From the NCBI GenBank assembly GCA_017528425.1, contig JAFXOV010000021.1, forward strand, positions 41,709 to 105,708: a stretch of 64,000 nt of DNA, given 5' to 3'. Below the pieces are notes generated by a model. It was not told where the DNA came from, did not search any database, and saw only the letters and a program-made list of their open reading frames with translations. The stretch comes from Elusimicrobiota bacterium. GTDB taxonomy: Bacteria > Elusimicrobiota > Endomicrobiia > Endomicrobiales > Endomicrobiaceae. The position numbers and the translations under genes were made by a program. How positions within the stretch are numbered: position 1 is the stretch's first letter; the number at the start of each line of letters is the position of its first letter. Of this stretch, positions 46,828 to 55,187 are shown piece by piece.

Positions 46828-46834
46828 AAAAGAA

Positions 46835-47212
46835 CTATTTTGATAATTTTTGTTTATAATCTTCAATTGCTTTATGTAATGCATCAGCGCCTAAGTTGGA
46901 ACAGTGCATTTTGTTTGGCGGTAATCCACCCAATTCTTTTGCAACCGCTTCGTTTGTTAAAGCAAGTGCCTCTTCAATTGTTTTACCCATTGCCATTTCG
47001 GATACCATTGAAGATACCGCTATTGCCGCGCCGCAACCGAAAGTTTTAAACTTAACATCTTTTATTATGTTGTTTTCAACCTTAATATAAAATTTCATCA
47101 TATCACCGCATACAGGGTTACCGACTTCTCCTACACCCGATGCATCTTTTATTTCTCCTACATTTCTCGGATTTGCAAAATGATCCATTACTTTTTCACT
47201 ATAAAAAGCCAT
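46835..47212 (-). CDS. iscU: IscU/NifU-like Fe-S cluster scaffold
   Basis: A 125-residue scaffold on which Fe-S clusters are built. The start MAFYSEKVMDHFANPRNVGE is typical, and the three cluster-binding Cys lie in GNPVCGDMM (Cys35), KTFGCGAAIA (Cys60) and NKMHCSNLGA (Cys104). It is full length. The upstream gene is a NifS paralogue that probably lost catalysis, then a normal IscS, so this is the core of the Fe-S island. Confidence 0.95.
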   Translation of the reverse strand: MAFYSEKVMDHFANPRNVGEIKDASGVGEVGNPVCGDMMKFYIKVENNIIKDVKFKTFGCGAAIAVSSMVSEMAMGKTIEEALALTNEAVAKELGGLPPNKMHCSNLGADALHKAIEDYKQKLSK

Positions 47213-47268
47213 ACCTTTTCTCCTATATTATTTTAAACAACTTTATTTTTTTTATTCAAACTCTATTT

Positions 47269-48501
47269 TTATTCTTCATGATGATGGTGGTGCTCGTAGT
47301 CTGTTCCCGGACCGGCTTTCATTCTTTCACCGGTAGATTTAAAATGGTCGTATAACGGCGACATCATTCTTAACCTTTTAACTATTGTCGGGAACTCGTT
47401 TATAACATAATCTATTTCTTCTTCCGTATTATATTTTGACAACGTAAACACTATGGAACCCTGCCCTACCGCAACATCAACATTTATTGCCGTCAACACA
47501 TGCGATATTTTCAAAGATTTGTTTGCACAAGCCGAACCGCTTGATGCCATTATACCTTTAGCATCCAACAAAAGAAAAAGAGATTCTCCTTCCACAAATT
47601 CTATAGAAAAATTTACATTTGTCGGCAACCTGTTTTGTGTAGGTCCGTTAAGATAAATATAATCTATGTTTTTTTGTAATCCGTTAATCAATTTATCTCT
47701 TAACTTTATAATTTTTTCATAATTTTGTTGCATTTGGCTTAATGCTCTGCTGCAAGCAACACCGAAACCTACAATTGCCGGAACATTTTCCGTTCCCGCT
47801 CTTTTGTTAAATTCTTGTACACCGCCGTCTATTTGCGGTTTTAAATATATCCCTTTTTTAACATAAAGTGCCGCAGCACCTTTCGGCCCGTAAATTACCG
47901 AACTTGAAATTGTAAGCATATCAATATTGGATTTAACAACATCTATCGGTATAACTCCCGCCGCAACAACCCCGTCAACATGCAAAGCAACATTTTTTTC
48001 TTTAGCTGTTTTTGATATTTCATCAATATTTTGAACAGTTCCTATTTCAGTATTTGCATACTGTATTGATACCAAAATTGTATCCTGCCTTATAGATTTT
48101 TTTAGTTCATCCAACACAACAAATCCTTTACTATCTACGGGAACATAAGTAACTTCAAAACCGTCTTTTTCCAAACTTTTAACCGCATTTAAAACAGAAA
48201 AATGTTCTATTGCGGAAACTATAATATGTTTACCTTTTTTACTGTTCCCGTATGCATACCCTTTGATTGCCAAATTGTTGGATTCCGAACCGCAGGAAGT
48301 AAATATAATTTCTTCCGGCTTGGAATTTATTAATTTTGAAACTGAAATTCTTGCTTCCTCTATTGCATCTTTAGAAATTTGTCCTAAAGAATAAATGCTT
48401 TGCGGGTTTCCGTAATATTGTTTAAAATACGGGACCATAGCGTCAAAAACGATATCGTCCATTCTTGTATTTGATTGATTATCTAAATATACCTGTTTCA
48501 T
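47269..48501 (-). CDS. NifS/IscS-like protein lacking the PLP lysine, His-rich tail
   Basis: A 410-residue cysteine-desulfurase homologue. The sulfur-accepting loop SSGSACANKS (Cys325), EH100, Asp176 and GTENVPAIVG are kept. The PLP site is not: the normal SGHKFYGPKG is replaced by SSSVIYGPKG, so the PLP-binding lysine and its His are V202/I203, and the usual Gln after HTDAVQ is Val179. The C-terminus ends in EHHHHHEE, a possible metal-binding tail. I read the codons (TCG GTA ATT) directly. It probably cannot catalyse PLP-dependent desulfuration and may act as a partner, sulfur acceptor or regulator of IscS/IscU. The ATG follows AAGGA. Confidence 0.85.
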   Translation of the reverse strand: MKQVYLDNQSNTRMDDIVFDAMVPYFKQYYGNPQSIYSLGQISKDAIEEARISVSKLINSKPEEIIFTSCGSESNNLAIKGYAYGNSKKGKHIIVSAIEHFSVLNAVKSLEKDGFEVTYVPVDSKGFVVLDELKKSIRQDTILVSIQYANTEIGTVQNIDEISKTAKEKNVALHVDGVVAAGVIPIDVVKSNIDMLTISSSVIYGPKGAAALYVKKGIYLKPQIDGGVQEFNKRAGTENVPAIVGFGVACSRALSQMQQNYEKIIKLRDKLINGLQKNIDYIYLNGPTQNRLPTNVNFSIEFVEGESLFLLLDAKGIMASSGSACANKSLKISHVLTAINVDVAVGQGSIVFTLSKYNTEEEIDYVINEFPTIVKRLRMMSPLYDHFKSTGERMKAGPGTDYEHHHHHEE

Positions 48502-48549
48502 AATTTTTTTCCTTTTTCTGAATTTCTAATTACTAATTGCTAATTTTCG

Positions 48550-49734
48550 TTATTTGCTGTTCCACACAGGAGACATTTTTCTTACTCTTTCAACAAGTTT
48601 CGGTAACACATCCAACACATAATCTATATCTTCTTCGGTATTGTACCTGCCCAACGAAAATCTTAATGTTCCCTGTGCCGCAAGCGGACTTGCACCTATT
48701 GCAGACAACACATGTGACGGTTCTGCAGAACCTGTTGCACATGCGGAACCTGCAGATGCCGCAATTCCCGCCATATCAAGCATTAAAAGTAAAGATTCCC
48801 CTTCTATATAATTAAAACTTACACTTAAAACACTCGGAACGGCATATTTTATATCAGTATTTATCACAACTTCAGGAATTTTTTCTACAATACCGTTCAT
48901 TAATTTATTTCTTAACTTATATATTTTTTTACTTTCTTGTTCCATTTCTTCGTTTGCAAGTTCCAATGCTTTTGTCATACCTACAATTTCTGCAACATTT
49001 TCTGTTCCGGGTTTCATACCGAATTCGTGGTGACCGCCATGAAACAACGGTTCAATCTTTGTACCTTTTCTTATATACAATGCACCGATACCTTTCGGTC
49101 CGTAAAATTTGTGTCCCGATACAGACAACAAATCCACACCTAACTTTTGAACATCAAGTTTTAGTTTACCTGCAGTTTGAACCGCATCCGTATGCAACAA
49201 TATTTTGTTTTTTCTTGTTTTGTTTATTTCTTTTAAAACTTTAGATATTTCTTCTATCGGTTCTATTACACCGATTTCATTATTTGCATGCATTATACTT
49301 ACAATAACTGTATCATCGGTAATTTTACTTTTTAGTTCTTCAATATTTACTCTGCCTGTTTTATCAACGGATATAAAGTCTGCTTTATAACCCTTCTTTT
49401 CTAAATTTTGACAGGTAAAAAGTATAGCATGATGTTCTATTTTGCTTGTAATAACATGGTTACCTTCGTTTGCAAGTAAACTGCCGACAATTGCAATGTT
49501 GTCCGATTCCGTTCCGCAGGAAGTAAAAATTATTTCCTCGGGAGATTCGGCATTTATAAGTTTTGCAAAAGTTTCTCTTGCTTTGGTTAATGCCGCTTTT
49601 GATTGTTGCCCGTAGGTATGAACAGACGATGCATTACCGTAAACATCCGTAAAGTAAGGTAACATCTCTTTTAATACTTCTTCCCTGACCTTTGTTGTTG
49701 CACTGCTATCTAAATACACCATTCTTTTTTCCAT
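48550..49734 (-). CDS. iscS: Cysteine desulfurase
   Basis: A 394-residue PLP enzyme that removes sulfur from cysteine as an enzyme persulfide. All key residues are present: LDSSATTKVREEVL, SKIEHHAIL, LHTDAVQTAGK, the PLP lysine in SVSGHKFYGPKGIGALY, the GGHHEFGMKPGTENV block and the reactive Cys in AASAGSACATGS. It is the functional desulfurase of the island, feeding IscU and probably MnmA. AGGAG precedes the ATG at 49734. Confidence 0.95.
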   Translation of the reverse strand: MEKRMVYLDSSATTKVREEVLKEMLPYFTDVYGNASSVHTYGQQSKAALTKARETFAKLINAESPEEIIFTSCGTESDNIAIVGSLLANEGNHVITSKIEHHAILFTCQNLEKKGYKADFISVDKTGRVNIEELKSKITDDTVIVSIMHANNEIGVIEPIEEISKVLKEINKTRKNKILLHTDAVQTAGKLKLDVQKLGVDLLSVSGHKFYGPKGIGALYIRKGTKIEPLFHGGHHEFGMKPGTENVAEIVGMTKALELANEEMEQESKKIYKLRNKLMNGIVEKIPEVVINTDIKYAVPSVLSVSFNYIEGESLLLMLDMAGIAASAGSACATGSAEPSHVLSAIGASPLAAQGTLRFSLGRYNTEEDIDYVLDVLPKLVERVRKMSPVWNSK

Positions 49735-49751
49735 AATATTCTCCTATTGCG

Positions 49752-49872
49752 GCCGAAATTTTTTGGCTACGACTTCGAAAATTTAAAACTTATGTACCAT
49801 ATCACTTCGTTACCATATCAGTACACTGCGTTTTAAATTTTCTTTGTCTCGCCTAAAATCTTTACGGTCACG
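49752..49872. repeat. Nested-hairpin element A upstream of iscS
   Basis: Inner arms GAAAATTTAAAAC (49777-49789) and GTTTTAAATTTTC (49830-49842) pair over 13 bp. The loop reads TTATGTACC ... AGTACACTGC, with self-complementary GTAC boxes. Outer arms CCGAAATTTTTTGGC and the region near GCCTAAAATCTTTACGG (about 49849-49867) pair imperfectly. See elements B-E and G for the same layout. The whole 265-nt gap 49735-49999 also holds a second hairpin (49873-49907) and no ORF I trust. Confidence 0.6.
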
Positions 49873-49907
49873 TCAAAAATTGCAAATTATATTATTGCAA
49901 TTTTTGA
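49873..49907. repeat. TCAAAAATTGC hairpin, copy 1
   Basis: TCAAAAATTGCAA (49873-49885) pairs with TTGCAATTTTTGA (49895-49907) around a 9-nt loop. The same TCAAAAATTGC / GCAATTTTTGA arms recur at 60512-60536. Confidence 0.7.
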
Positions 49908-49999
49908 ATTGTACTTCGTTTCGTCTCAAATCTTAAGGTCTCTGAAATCGCTTCGCGATTTATTGTATTTTTATAATATAAATTCCAACTTACAACCTT

Positions 50000-50290
50000 T
50001 TAAAAATAAATCTTTATCTTTTGCCAGCCGCCTAAAACATTTGTTGCATCATATCCTCTTTCTTCAAGAAGGATAACCATTTCTTCGCTGAAATACCCGC
50101 TGTTACAAAAAACATAAACTGCTTTTCCTTTCGGTATACTATCAATTCCAGCCCAAAATTTCGAAACAGGAATATTTATACTGCCTTCAAAATGACTATC
50201 GGAATATTCTGTTTCTTCTCTCATATCAACTATCGTTATTTTTGTTTTATCAAGTTTAACAAAATCTTGTGCAGAAATTTCTTTAACCAT
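50000..50290 (-). CDS. Single-domain rhodanese-like protein
   Basis: A 96-residue sulfurtransferase domain. VDMREETEYSDSHFEGSINI is the substrate-proximal block and VYVFCNSGYFSEEM holds the active-site loop beginning with Cys (CNSGYFS). It could carry persulfide sulfur between IscS and MnmA, whose gene begins immediately upstream (one base between stop and start), so the two are probably co-translated. The substrate is not known. Confidence 0.88.
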   Translation of the reverse strand: MVKEISAQDFVKLDKTKITIVDMREETEYSDSHFEGSINIPVSKFWAGIDSIPKGKAVYVFCNSGYFSEEMVILLEERGYDATNVLGGWQKIKIYF

Positions 50291-50291
50291 T

Positions 50292-51356
50292 TTAACCTAC
50301 TATCGTTCCGCCGCCTAACACACTATCCCCGTCATATAAAACCGCTGCTTGTCCGGGAGTTATTGCTTTTTGCGGCTCATCAAAAATAATTTTTACATTA
50401 TTATCATCTAAAACTTTTACATCTGCTTTATGTTCTTTTTGTTTATATCTTATTTTTACCGAACAACTGAAATTTTCTGTCGGCGATACTCCCAATATCC
50501 AATTAAAGTCCGTTACAATAAACTCTTTTTTATATAAATCTTCCTGATCACCCAACATTACCGTATTATCTTTTGCGGAAATATTGCAAACATAAACATG
50601 TTTTTGAAAACAGCCCAACCCTCTTCTTTGCCCTATGGTATAATAAACTATTCCTTTATGTTGTCCTATAACTTTACCGTTTTTATCTGTAAAATTTCCT
50701 TCTTTTATTTTGTTTTCGGAAAACTTTTCTATTGCTTTAACATAATTGCCGTCCGGAACAAAACATATATCCTGGCTGTCCGGTTTATCGGCATTAATGA
50801 AACCGTTTTCTTTTGCAATGTCTCTGATTTCCGTTTTATGTAAACTGCCTAAAGGAAACAAAGTATGTGCAAGTTGTTCTTGTGTTAAATTGTATAAAAC
50901 ATAACTTTGATCTTTGGTGTCATCCACTGCTTTTTTTAAGTAATATTTACCGTTATTTTTTTCAATTCTTGCATAGTGTCCCGTAACTATATAATTACAT
51001 TCTAAATTTTGTGCCATATTATAAAGTTTTTCAAACTTCATATATTTATTGCAATCTATACAAGGGTTCGGTGTTCTTCCGCTTTCATAACTTTTAACAA
51101 ACTTATCTATAACTTTATCCTTAAAATCCGCAGAAAAATTTAAAACATAATATTTCATATTCAGTTTATAAGCAACAGACCTTGCATCATTTACATCGTT
51201 CAAAGAACAACATGTTCTGCTTTTAACACCTATATCTTCATTATTATAAAGTTTCATTGTACAACCAATACAATCATAACCTTGTTGTTTCAACAAAAAA
51301 GCTGCAACACTTGAATCTACTCCGCCGCTCATAGCAATTAAAGCTCTTTTTTCCAT
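50292..51356 (-). CDS. mnmA: tRNA-specific 2-thiouridylase
   Basis: A 354-residue enzyme that installs 2-thiouridine at the wobble position of tRNAs for Lys, Glu and Gln. AMSGGVDSSVAAFLLKQQGY is the PP-loop ATP site, TCCSLNDVNDARSVAYKL and GHYARI are conserved, the catalytic pair includes Cys in PNPCIDCNKYMKF and Cys in DSQDICFVP, and a C-terminal beta-barrel follows. It receives sulfur from IscS-type enzymes, consistent with this neighbourhood. Confidence 0.96.
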   Translation of the reverse strand: MEKRALIAMSGGVDSSVAAFLLKQQGYDCIGCTMKLYNNEDIGVKSRTCCSLNDVNDARSVAYKLNMKYYVLNFSADFKDKVIDKFVKSYESGRTPNPCIDCNKYMKFEKLYNMAQNLECNYIVTGHYARIEKNNGKYYLKKAVDDTKDQSYVLYNLTQEQLAHTLFPLGSLHKTEIRDIAKENGFINADKPDSQDICFVPDGNYVKAIEKFSENKIKEGNFTDKNGKVIGQHKGIVYYTIGQRRGLGCFQKHVYVCNISAKDNTVMLGDQEDLYKKEFIVTDFNWILGVSPTENFSCSVKIRYKQKEHKADVKVLDDNNVKIIFDEPQKAITPGQAAVLYDGDSVLGGGTIVG

Positions 51357-51357
51357 T

Positions 51358-52524
51358 TTAAATTACCTGCTTAATTTGCTTAATGGCTTTAATTAATACT
51401 TTTTGCGGACAAGCAAGGTTTAATCTCATATACCCTTCACCGCCAACACCGAAAGTGGAACCTTTATGTAACCAAACTCCTGCTTTTTTCAAAAACAATC
51501 TTTCTATACTTTCACAACTTAAATTCAGTTGTTTACAATTAAGCCAAGCCAAATATGTTCCTTCCATATCCTGAACGGGAACTTTTGTTCCGGCAAAACT
51601 TTTTATCAAAATATCTCTGTTTTGCTGCAAATATTTCAATAATGTATCAAACCACTTTTCACCGTCTTTATAAACTGCCTTTACCGCCTGTATTGCCGGT
51701 TTTGTTAACACATGAAAACCTGTCGCATTAACAGCTTTAACAACTTTTTCTCTTATATTTTTGTTTTGTATTACAAGATGTGCCGCCTGCAACCCTGCAA
51801 GATTAAAAGTTTTTGTAGGTGCTATTGCCGTTATTGTATTTTCCGCAATTTTTTTGGAAAGAGTGCATATCGGATAATGTTTATAATTCTCGTAAACGAA
51901 ATCGGAATGGATTTCGTCCGAAACTATAATAACATTATGTTTAATACATATCTTTGCAACAGATAAAAGTTCTTGTTTTGTCCAAACTCTGCTTACGGGA
52001 TTATGCGGTGAACATAATATGTACATCTTAACCTTATTTTGTTTTATTTTATTTTCAAAATCTTTAAAATCAAATTCGTATTTTTTACCGTTAAAAACTA
52101 GCGGACTAACAACAAGTTTTCTGTTATTATCTTTAACAATATCCATAAACGGATAATATACCGGCTGTGAAATTAAAACAGAATCTTTTTCTTTTGTTAA
52201 TGCCCTGATTGCAGCAGATATACCGAACATTACACTCGGAACACATAAAACTTCTTCTTTTTTTATTTTCCAATCCATTCTTCTTGCATACCAATTTTGC
52301 AATAACGATATATATTCATTATCAATATATGGATAACCGTAAATGTTGTGACTTGCAACTTTTTTTAGTGCGTGTTCAACGGCAACCGGACTTTTAAAAT
52401 CCATATCGGCTACCCACATAGGAATAACATTTTTACTCTTATTCGGTATGAAATCATATTTTACCGAACCGGTATTTTGTCTGTTATTAACTACATCAAA
52501 AAAAGATTTTTTTATTTTATTCAT
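51358..52524 (-). CDS. PatB/MalY-type cystathionine beta-lyase-like aminotransferase
   Basis: A 388-residue fold-type I PLP enzyme. KNVIPMWVADMDFKSP opens the MalY/PatB group, IYGYPYIDNEY, SDEIHSDFV and the PLP lysine in PTKTFNLAGLQAAH follow, and YMRLNLACP ends the domain. These enzymes cleave C-S bonds of cystathionine or cysteine, giving homocysteine or sulfide. It is transcribed from a promoter with an operator nearly identical to that of metY, which supports a role in methionine/cysteine metabolism. Confidence 0.88.
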   Translation of the reverse strand: MNKIKKSFFDVVNNRQNTGSVKYDFIPNKSKNVIPMWVADMDFKSPVAVEHALKKVASHNIYGYPYIDNEYISLLQNWYARRMDWKIKKEEVLCVPSVMFGISAAIRALTKEKDSVLISQPVYYPFMDIVKDNNRKLVVSPLVFNGKKYEFDFKDFENKIKQNKVKMYILCSPHNPVSRVWTKQELLSVAKICIKHNVIIVSDEIHSDFVYENYKHYPICTLSKKIAENTITAIAPTKTFNLAGLQAAHLVIQNKNIREKVVKAVNATGFHVLTKPAIQAVKAVYKDGEKWFDTLLKYLQQNRDILIKSFAGTKVPVQDMEGTYLAWLNCKQLNLSCESIERLFLKKAGVWLHKGSTFGVGGEGYMRLNLACPQKVLIKAIKQIKQVI

Positions 52525-52552
52525 TTTATTCTACTCTTAAAATCTGCTATTA

Positions 52553-52571
52553 ACCAACCATCAAGGTAGGT
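52553..52571 (-). promoter_or_regulatory. Operator-like inverted repeat upstream of patB-like gene
   Basis: ACCAACC-N5-GGTAGGT, one mismatch from the ACCTACC-N5-GGTAGGT repeat before metY, followed by an extra AGGTA. It overlaps the predicted transcription start and probably binds a repressor. Confidence 0.6.
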
Positions 52572-52579
52572 AGGTAAAT

Positions 52580-52608
52580 ATCTTATAAAAAAAGATTATT
52601 GTTGTCAA
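52580..52608 (-). promoter_or_regulatory. Promoter of the patB-like gene
   Basis: Minus strand: TTGACA (52608-52603), 17-nt T-rich spacer, TAAGAT (52585-52580). About 40 nt resemble the metY promoter closely (60303-60331). Confidence 0.7.
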
Positions 52609-52619
52609 TATAAATTTTG

Positions 52620-52625
52620 TATAAT
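52620..52625 (+). promoter_or_regulatory. -10 box of the VanX-like gene
   Basis: TATAAT, 35 nt before the ATG at 52660, which has GAGAGG upstream. The -35 is weak (TTATTG at 52596-52601). It is divergent from and overlaps the patB-like promoter. Confidence 0.45.
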
Positions 52626-52659
52626 AACTTAAAACATTATTATAAAAGAGAGGTAAAAA

Positions 52660-53382
52660 ATGAAAAAATTTGTTTTAAGTTTGGTTTTATGTTTGTGTGT
52701 TATACCTTTTATGTTTGCAGACACTGTTTCAACCGACAGCAGCGGTTTTGAAAAAATATCTTCAAAAATTTATGATGCCGTTTATGACATGAGATATTAT
52801 TCCGATTACAACTTTACTGGTCACAGAATAGAAGGATATAAAGCTCCTGTTGCTTACTTAACAAAGGAAGCTCTTGAAGCACTTGTAATTGCAGCAGACG
52901 ATTTGAGAAATCAAGGTTACAGAATTCTTGTTTGGGACACATACAGACCACAAAAAGCAGTTACCGATTTTGTTAACTGGATAAACGATCCTAACGATCC
53001 GGGAAATAAATCTTTTTATCCCGATATAAAGAAATCAGATCTTCTTGCAGGAAATTATGTTGCTGCAAAATCCGGACATTCAAGAGGAAGCACTATTGAT
53101 TTAACTATAATCAAACAAAACGGTGAATTTGTTGATATGGGCGGAACTTTTGATTTCTTCGGAGAAGAATCTCACCCCGATTACGGAAAAATCACAAAAG
53201 AACAAAAGAAAAACAGAAAAATTTTAAGAAATGCAATGTTAAAAGCAGGATTTAAACCTATTGATTCCGAATGGTGGCATTTCACTTTAAAGGATGAACC
53301 GTATCCTGATACATACTTTGATTTTAATGTAGAATATTTTTTACAAAACAGCAGCGGAACAACAAACTCAATAAACTTTTAA
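52660..53382 (+). CDS. VanX-like D-alanyl-D-alanine dipeptidase, exported
   Basis: A 240-residue zinc peptidase of family M15D. A signal peptide (about 1-20) precedes the domain, so it probably acts in the periplasm. DTYRPQKAVTDF has the substrate Arg, SGHSRGSTIDLT gives the zinc His and Asp, and SEWWHFTLKDE supplies the Glu and third zinc His. It would release D-Ala from D-Ala-D-Ala dipeptide, more likely for peptidoglycan turnover than for vancomycin resistance, since no vanHA genes are near. Confidence 0.9.
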   Translation: MKKFVLSLVLCLCVIPFMFADTVSTDSSGFEKISSKIYDAVYDMRYYSDYNFTGHRIEGYKAPVAYLTKEALEALVIAADDLRNQGYRILVWDTYRPQKAVTDFVNWINDPNDPGNKSFYPDIKKSDLLAGNYVAAKSGHSRGSTIDLTIIKQNGEFVDMGGTFDFFGEESHPDYGKITKEQKKNRKILRNAMLKAGFKPIDSEWWHFTLKDEPYPDTYFDFNVEYFLQNSSGTTNSINF

Positions 53383-53420
53383 CAACAGTAGAAAAGTTGA
53401 ACTATTTAATGGTTTAATAA

Positions 53421-53450
53421 AAAAACGGGAAGAAATTTCTTCCCGTTTTT
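53421..53450. terminator. Bidirectional terminator, copy 2
   Basis: A perfect 30-nt palindrome (AAAAACGGGAAGAAA and its complement) between the convergent VanX-like and barrel genes. Nearly the same hairpin occurs at 40926-40957 and 60357-60388. Confidence 0.88.
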
Positions 53451-53461
53451 TTAATATTTTT

Positions 53462-53498
53462 ATGGATTGTCACAACCGCTAAAGCGGTTTCTCAATGA
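53462..53498. repeat. ATTGYCACAACCGC repeat, copy 2
   Basis: ATGGATTGTCACAACCGCT, then AAAGCGGTTTCTCAATGAC. It matches the copy at 40966-41002 in 34 of 37 positions and has the same place, directly after the stop codon of a barrel gene. Confidence 0.75.
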
Positions 53499-54101
53499 CT
53501 AGATGGTAAATTTGTAACCTACATTTATTGCAATGTTTCTGTATGTCCAAATTTCTTCTCCACCCCAATAATCAAAGTCAAAGCAAGAATAATTTACCGA
53601 ATACATAAGTTCAACAATAATATTACATTTTTCTATACCTGTGCCTATTGCCCAATACATTCCATTATCAAGTTTTGTTGACGAACCGTAGCTTATTTCA
53701 TCACTATCCATAATTCCATAACCCAACTGACCTAAGAAATATATTCTATCTATAAACTTATTTTCTTGTAATTCAAATACCGGTTTAACGGATAAATAAA
53801 TATTTGTTGCTCCTACTTTTGATTTTTCGCCCCAACTATCATTCAGATTGCTTGTAAATATGTGGTTTACACCTATACCTAAACCTAAATTATTAACAAT
53901 ATAATAATAAAAATCTGCTCCCAACGAAAATGTCGATTCAGCATTGTAACCAAATTTATCCGCATCATACTGATTTTCCATAAGTAAAGGTTCAATAATG
54001 TAACCCAACTTTACATCAACTTCCATTGCACCTTTATCTGTTGCAAATGCAGGTACTACCATTGCTACCGCCAACAACATTACTACCAACAACTTTTTCA
54101 T
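53499..54101 (-). CDS. Small outer-membrane beta-barrel protein, paralogue 2
   Basis: A 200-residue exported protein with signal peptide ending VVPAFATDKG. Strand-like segments with aromatic ends (GADFYYYIVNNLGLGIGVNH, NIYLSVKPVFEL, INVGYKFTI) suggest an 8-stranded barrel. It shares the signal region, the central NIYL motif and the C-terminal GYKF with the 41003 gene, and also its downstream repeat plus terminator, so the whole block was probably duplicated. Function unknown. Confidence 0.75.
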   Translation of the reverse strand: MKKLLVVMLLAVAMVVPAFATDKGAMEVDVKLGYIIEPLLMENQYDADKFGYNAESTFSLGADFYYYIVNNLGLGIGVNHIFTSNLNDSWGEKSKVGATNIYLSVKPVFELQENKFIDRIYFLGQLGYGIMDSDEISYGSSTKLDNGMYWAIGTGIEKCNIIVELMYSVNYSCFDFDYWGGEEIWTYRNIAINVGYKFTI

Positions 54102-54151
54102 TTATTGCCTCCTTTTTATAAAATTTACTTACTAATTTTTCTTTTATTCTA

Positions 54152-55183
54152 TCATAAATTTTTTACATTGCCGATATCCGTAACAACTTTGTAACCTGCA
54201 AGAGATACTCTTCTTTCCAAACAACCTCTGCATTCGGCGGCTTCTTCATTTGTACAGATTTTGTCATCGTATAAAGTGTAAAGGTTTCTGTATTTGGCAG
54301 GTGATAAGTTTGGCATAACAACATTTGCACCTGATTTAAGTCCGAGTTCTCTGCCGTTCGGATCTATTGTTCCAAGTGCCGTTGTTGACGGTATTAAAGC
54401 ATACGAAAACAACAACCTTAATATTGAAATTATTTTTAATGTTAAATTCAGTTTACCATGCTCAAACTTTTCAAATTTTGTGTTTTGTGCCGGAATAAAA
54501 GGTCCTATTCCTATCATATCGGGTTTAAGTTCCTGCAAAAAACGAAAATCTTCAATAATGTTTTCTATAGTTTGGTAAGGTGAACCTACCATAAAACCGC
54601 TGCCTACCTGATACCCGATTTCCTTTAAGTTAAAAAGGCATTGCTTTCTGTTTTTTAAAGATAAACTTTCGGGATGCAACTTTTTATAATGTTCTTCGTT
54701 TGCAGTTTCGTGCCTTAAAAGGAACCTGTTGGCACCTGCTTTAAAGTAAGCAAGATAACTTTCTTTACTTTTTTCCCCTATCGATAATGTAATTGCACAA
54801 TCTTTATAATTTTTTCTTATTTCTGATACTATATCACAAATTATATCGTCTGTAAAAAAGGGATCTTCCCCGCCCTGCAAAACAAAAGTTCTGTAACCTA
54901 AAGCATAACCGTCTTTACAACATTGTAAAATTTCATCTTTTGTTAAACGGTACCTTTGAATATTTTTGTTTGTACAATTTATACCGCAATAATAACAACC
55001 GTTTTTACAATAGTTTGTAAATTCTATTAATCCTCTTAAATAAACATCTTTACCGTAAACTTGTTGACGGACAATATCTGCCTGCTTAAAAAGGTCATCT
55101 TTATAAGTGTCCGTTTCAAGTAACAGTTTAAACTGTTCATCCGAAAGATTTTTATTTTGTTTTAATTGGTCAACGATGTTCAT
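54152..55183 (-). CDS. hydE: [FeFe]-hydrogenase maturase HydE
   Basis: A 343-residue radical SAM enzyme that helps build the dithiolate ligand of the H-cluster. EFTNYCKNGCYYCGINCTNK holds the Cx3Cx2C motif, FVLQGGEDPFFTDD, RHETANEEHYKKLHPESLSL and GIGPFIPAQNTKFE are HydE blocks, and the C-terminus has a TTALGTIDPNGRE segment. HydF and HydG are not in the window. ATG 55183 is preferred because the upstream in-frame codons lie in the preceding gene; no clear Shine-Dalgarno is visible. It implies [FeFe]-hydrogenase and an anaerobic life. Confidence 0.92.
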   Translation of the reverse strand: MNIVDQLKQNKNLSDEQFKLLLETDTYKDDLFKQADIVRQQVYGKDVYLRGLIEFTNYCKNGCYYCGINCTNKNIQRYRLTKDEILQCCKDGYALGYRTFVLQGGEDPFFTDDIICDIVSEIRKNYKDCAITLSIGEKSKESYLAYFKAGANRFLLRHETANEEHYKKLHPESLSLKNRKQCLFNLKEIGYQVGSGFMVGSPYQTIENIIEDFRFLQELKPDMIGIGPFIPAQNTKFEKFEHGKLNLTLKIISILRLLFSYALIPSTTALGTIDPNGRELGLKSGANVVMPNLSPAKYRNLYTLYDDKICTNEEAAECRGCLERRVSLAGYKVVTDIGNVKNL

Positions 55184-55187
55184 TATT

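Noticed and set aside
52660..53382. VanX as part of a vancomycin-resistance cluster
   Set aside because: No vanH, vanA ligase, vanS or vanR lies nearby; a signal peptide suggests peptidoglycan recycling rather than cytoplasmic precursor cleavage.
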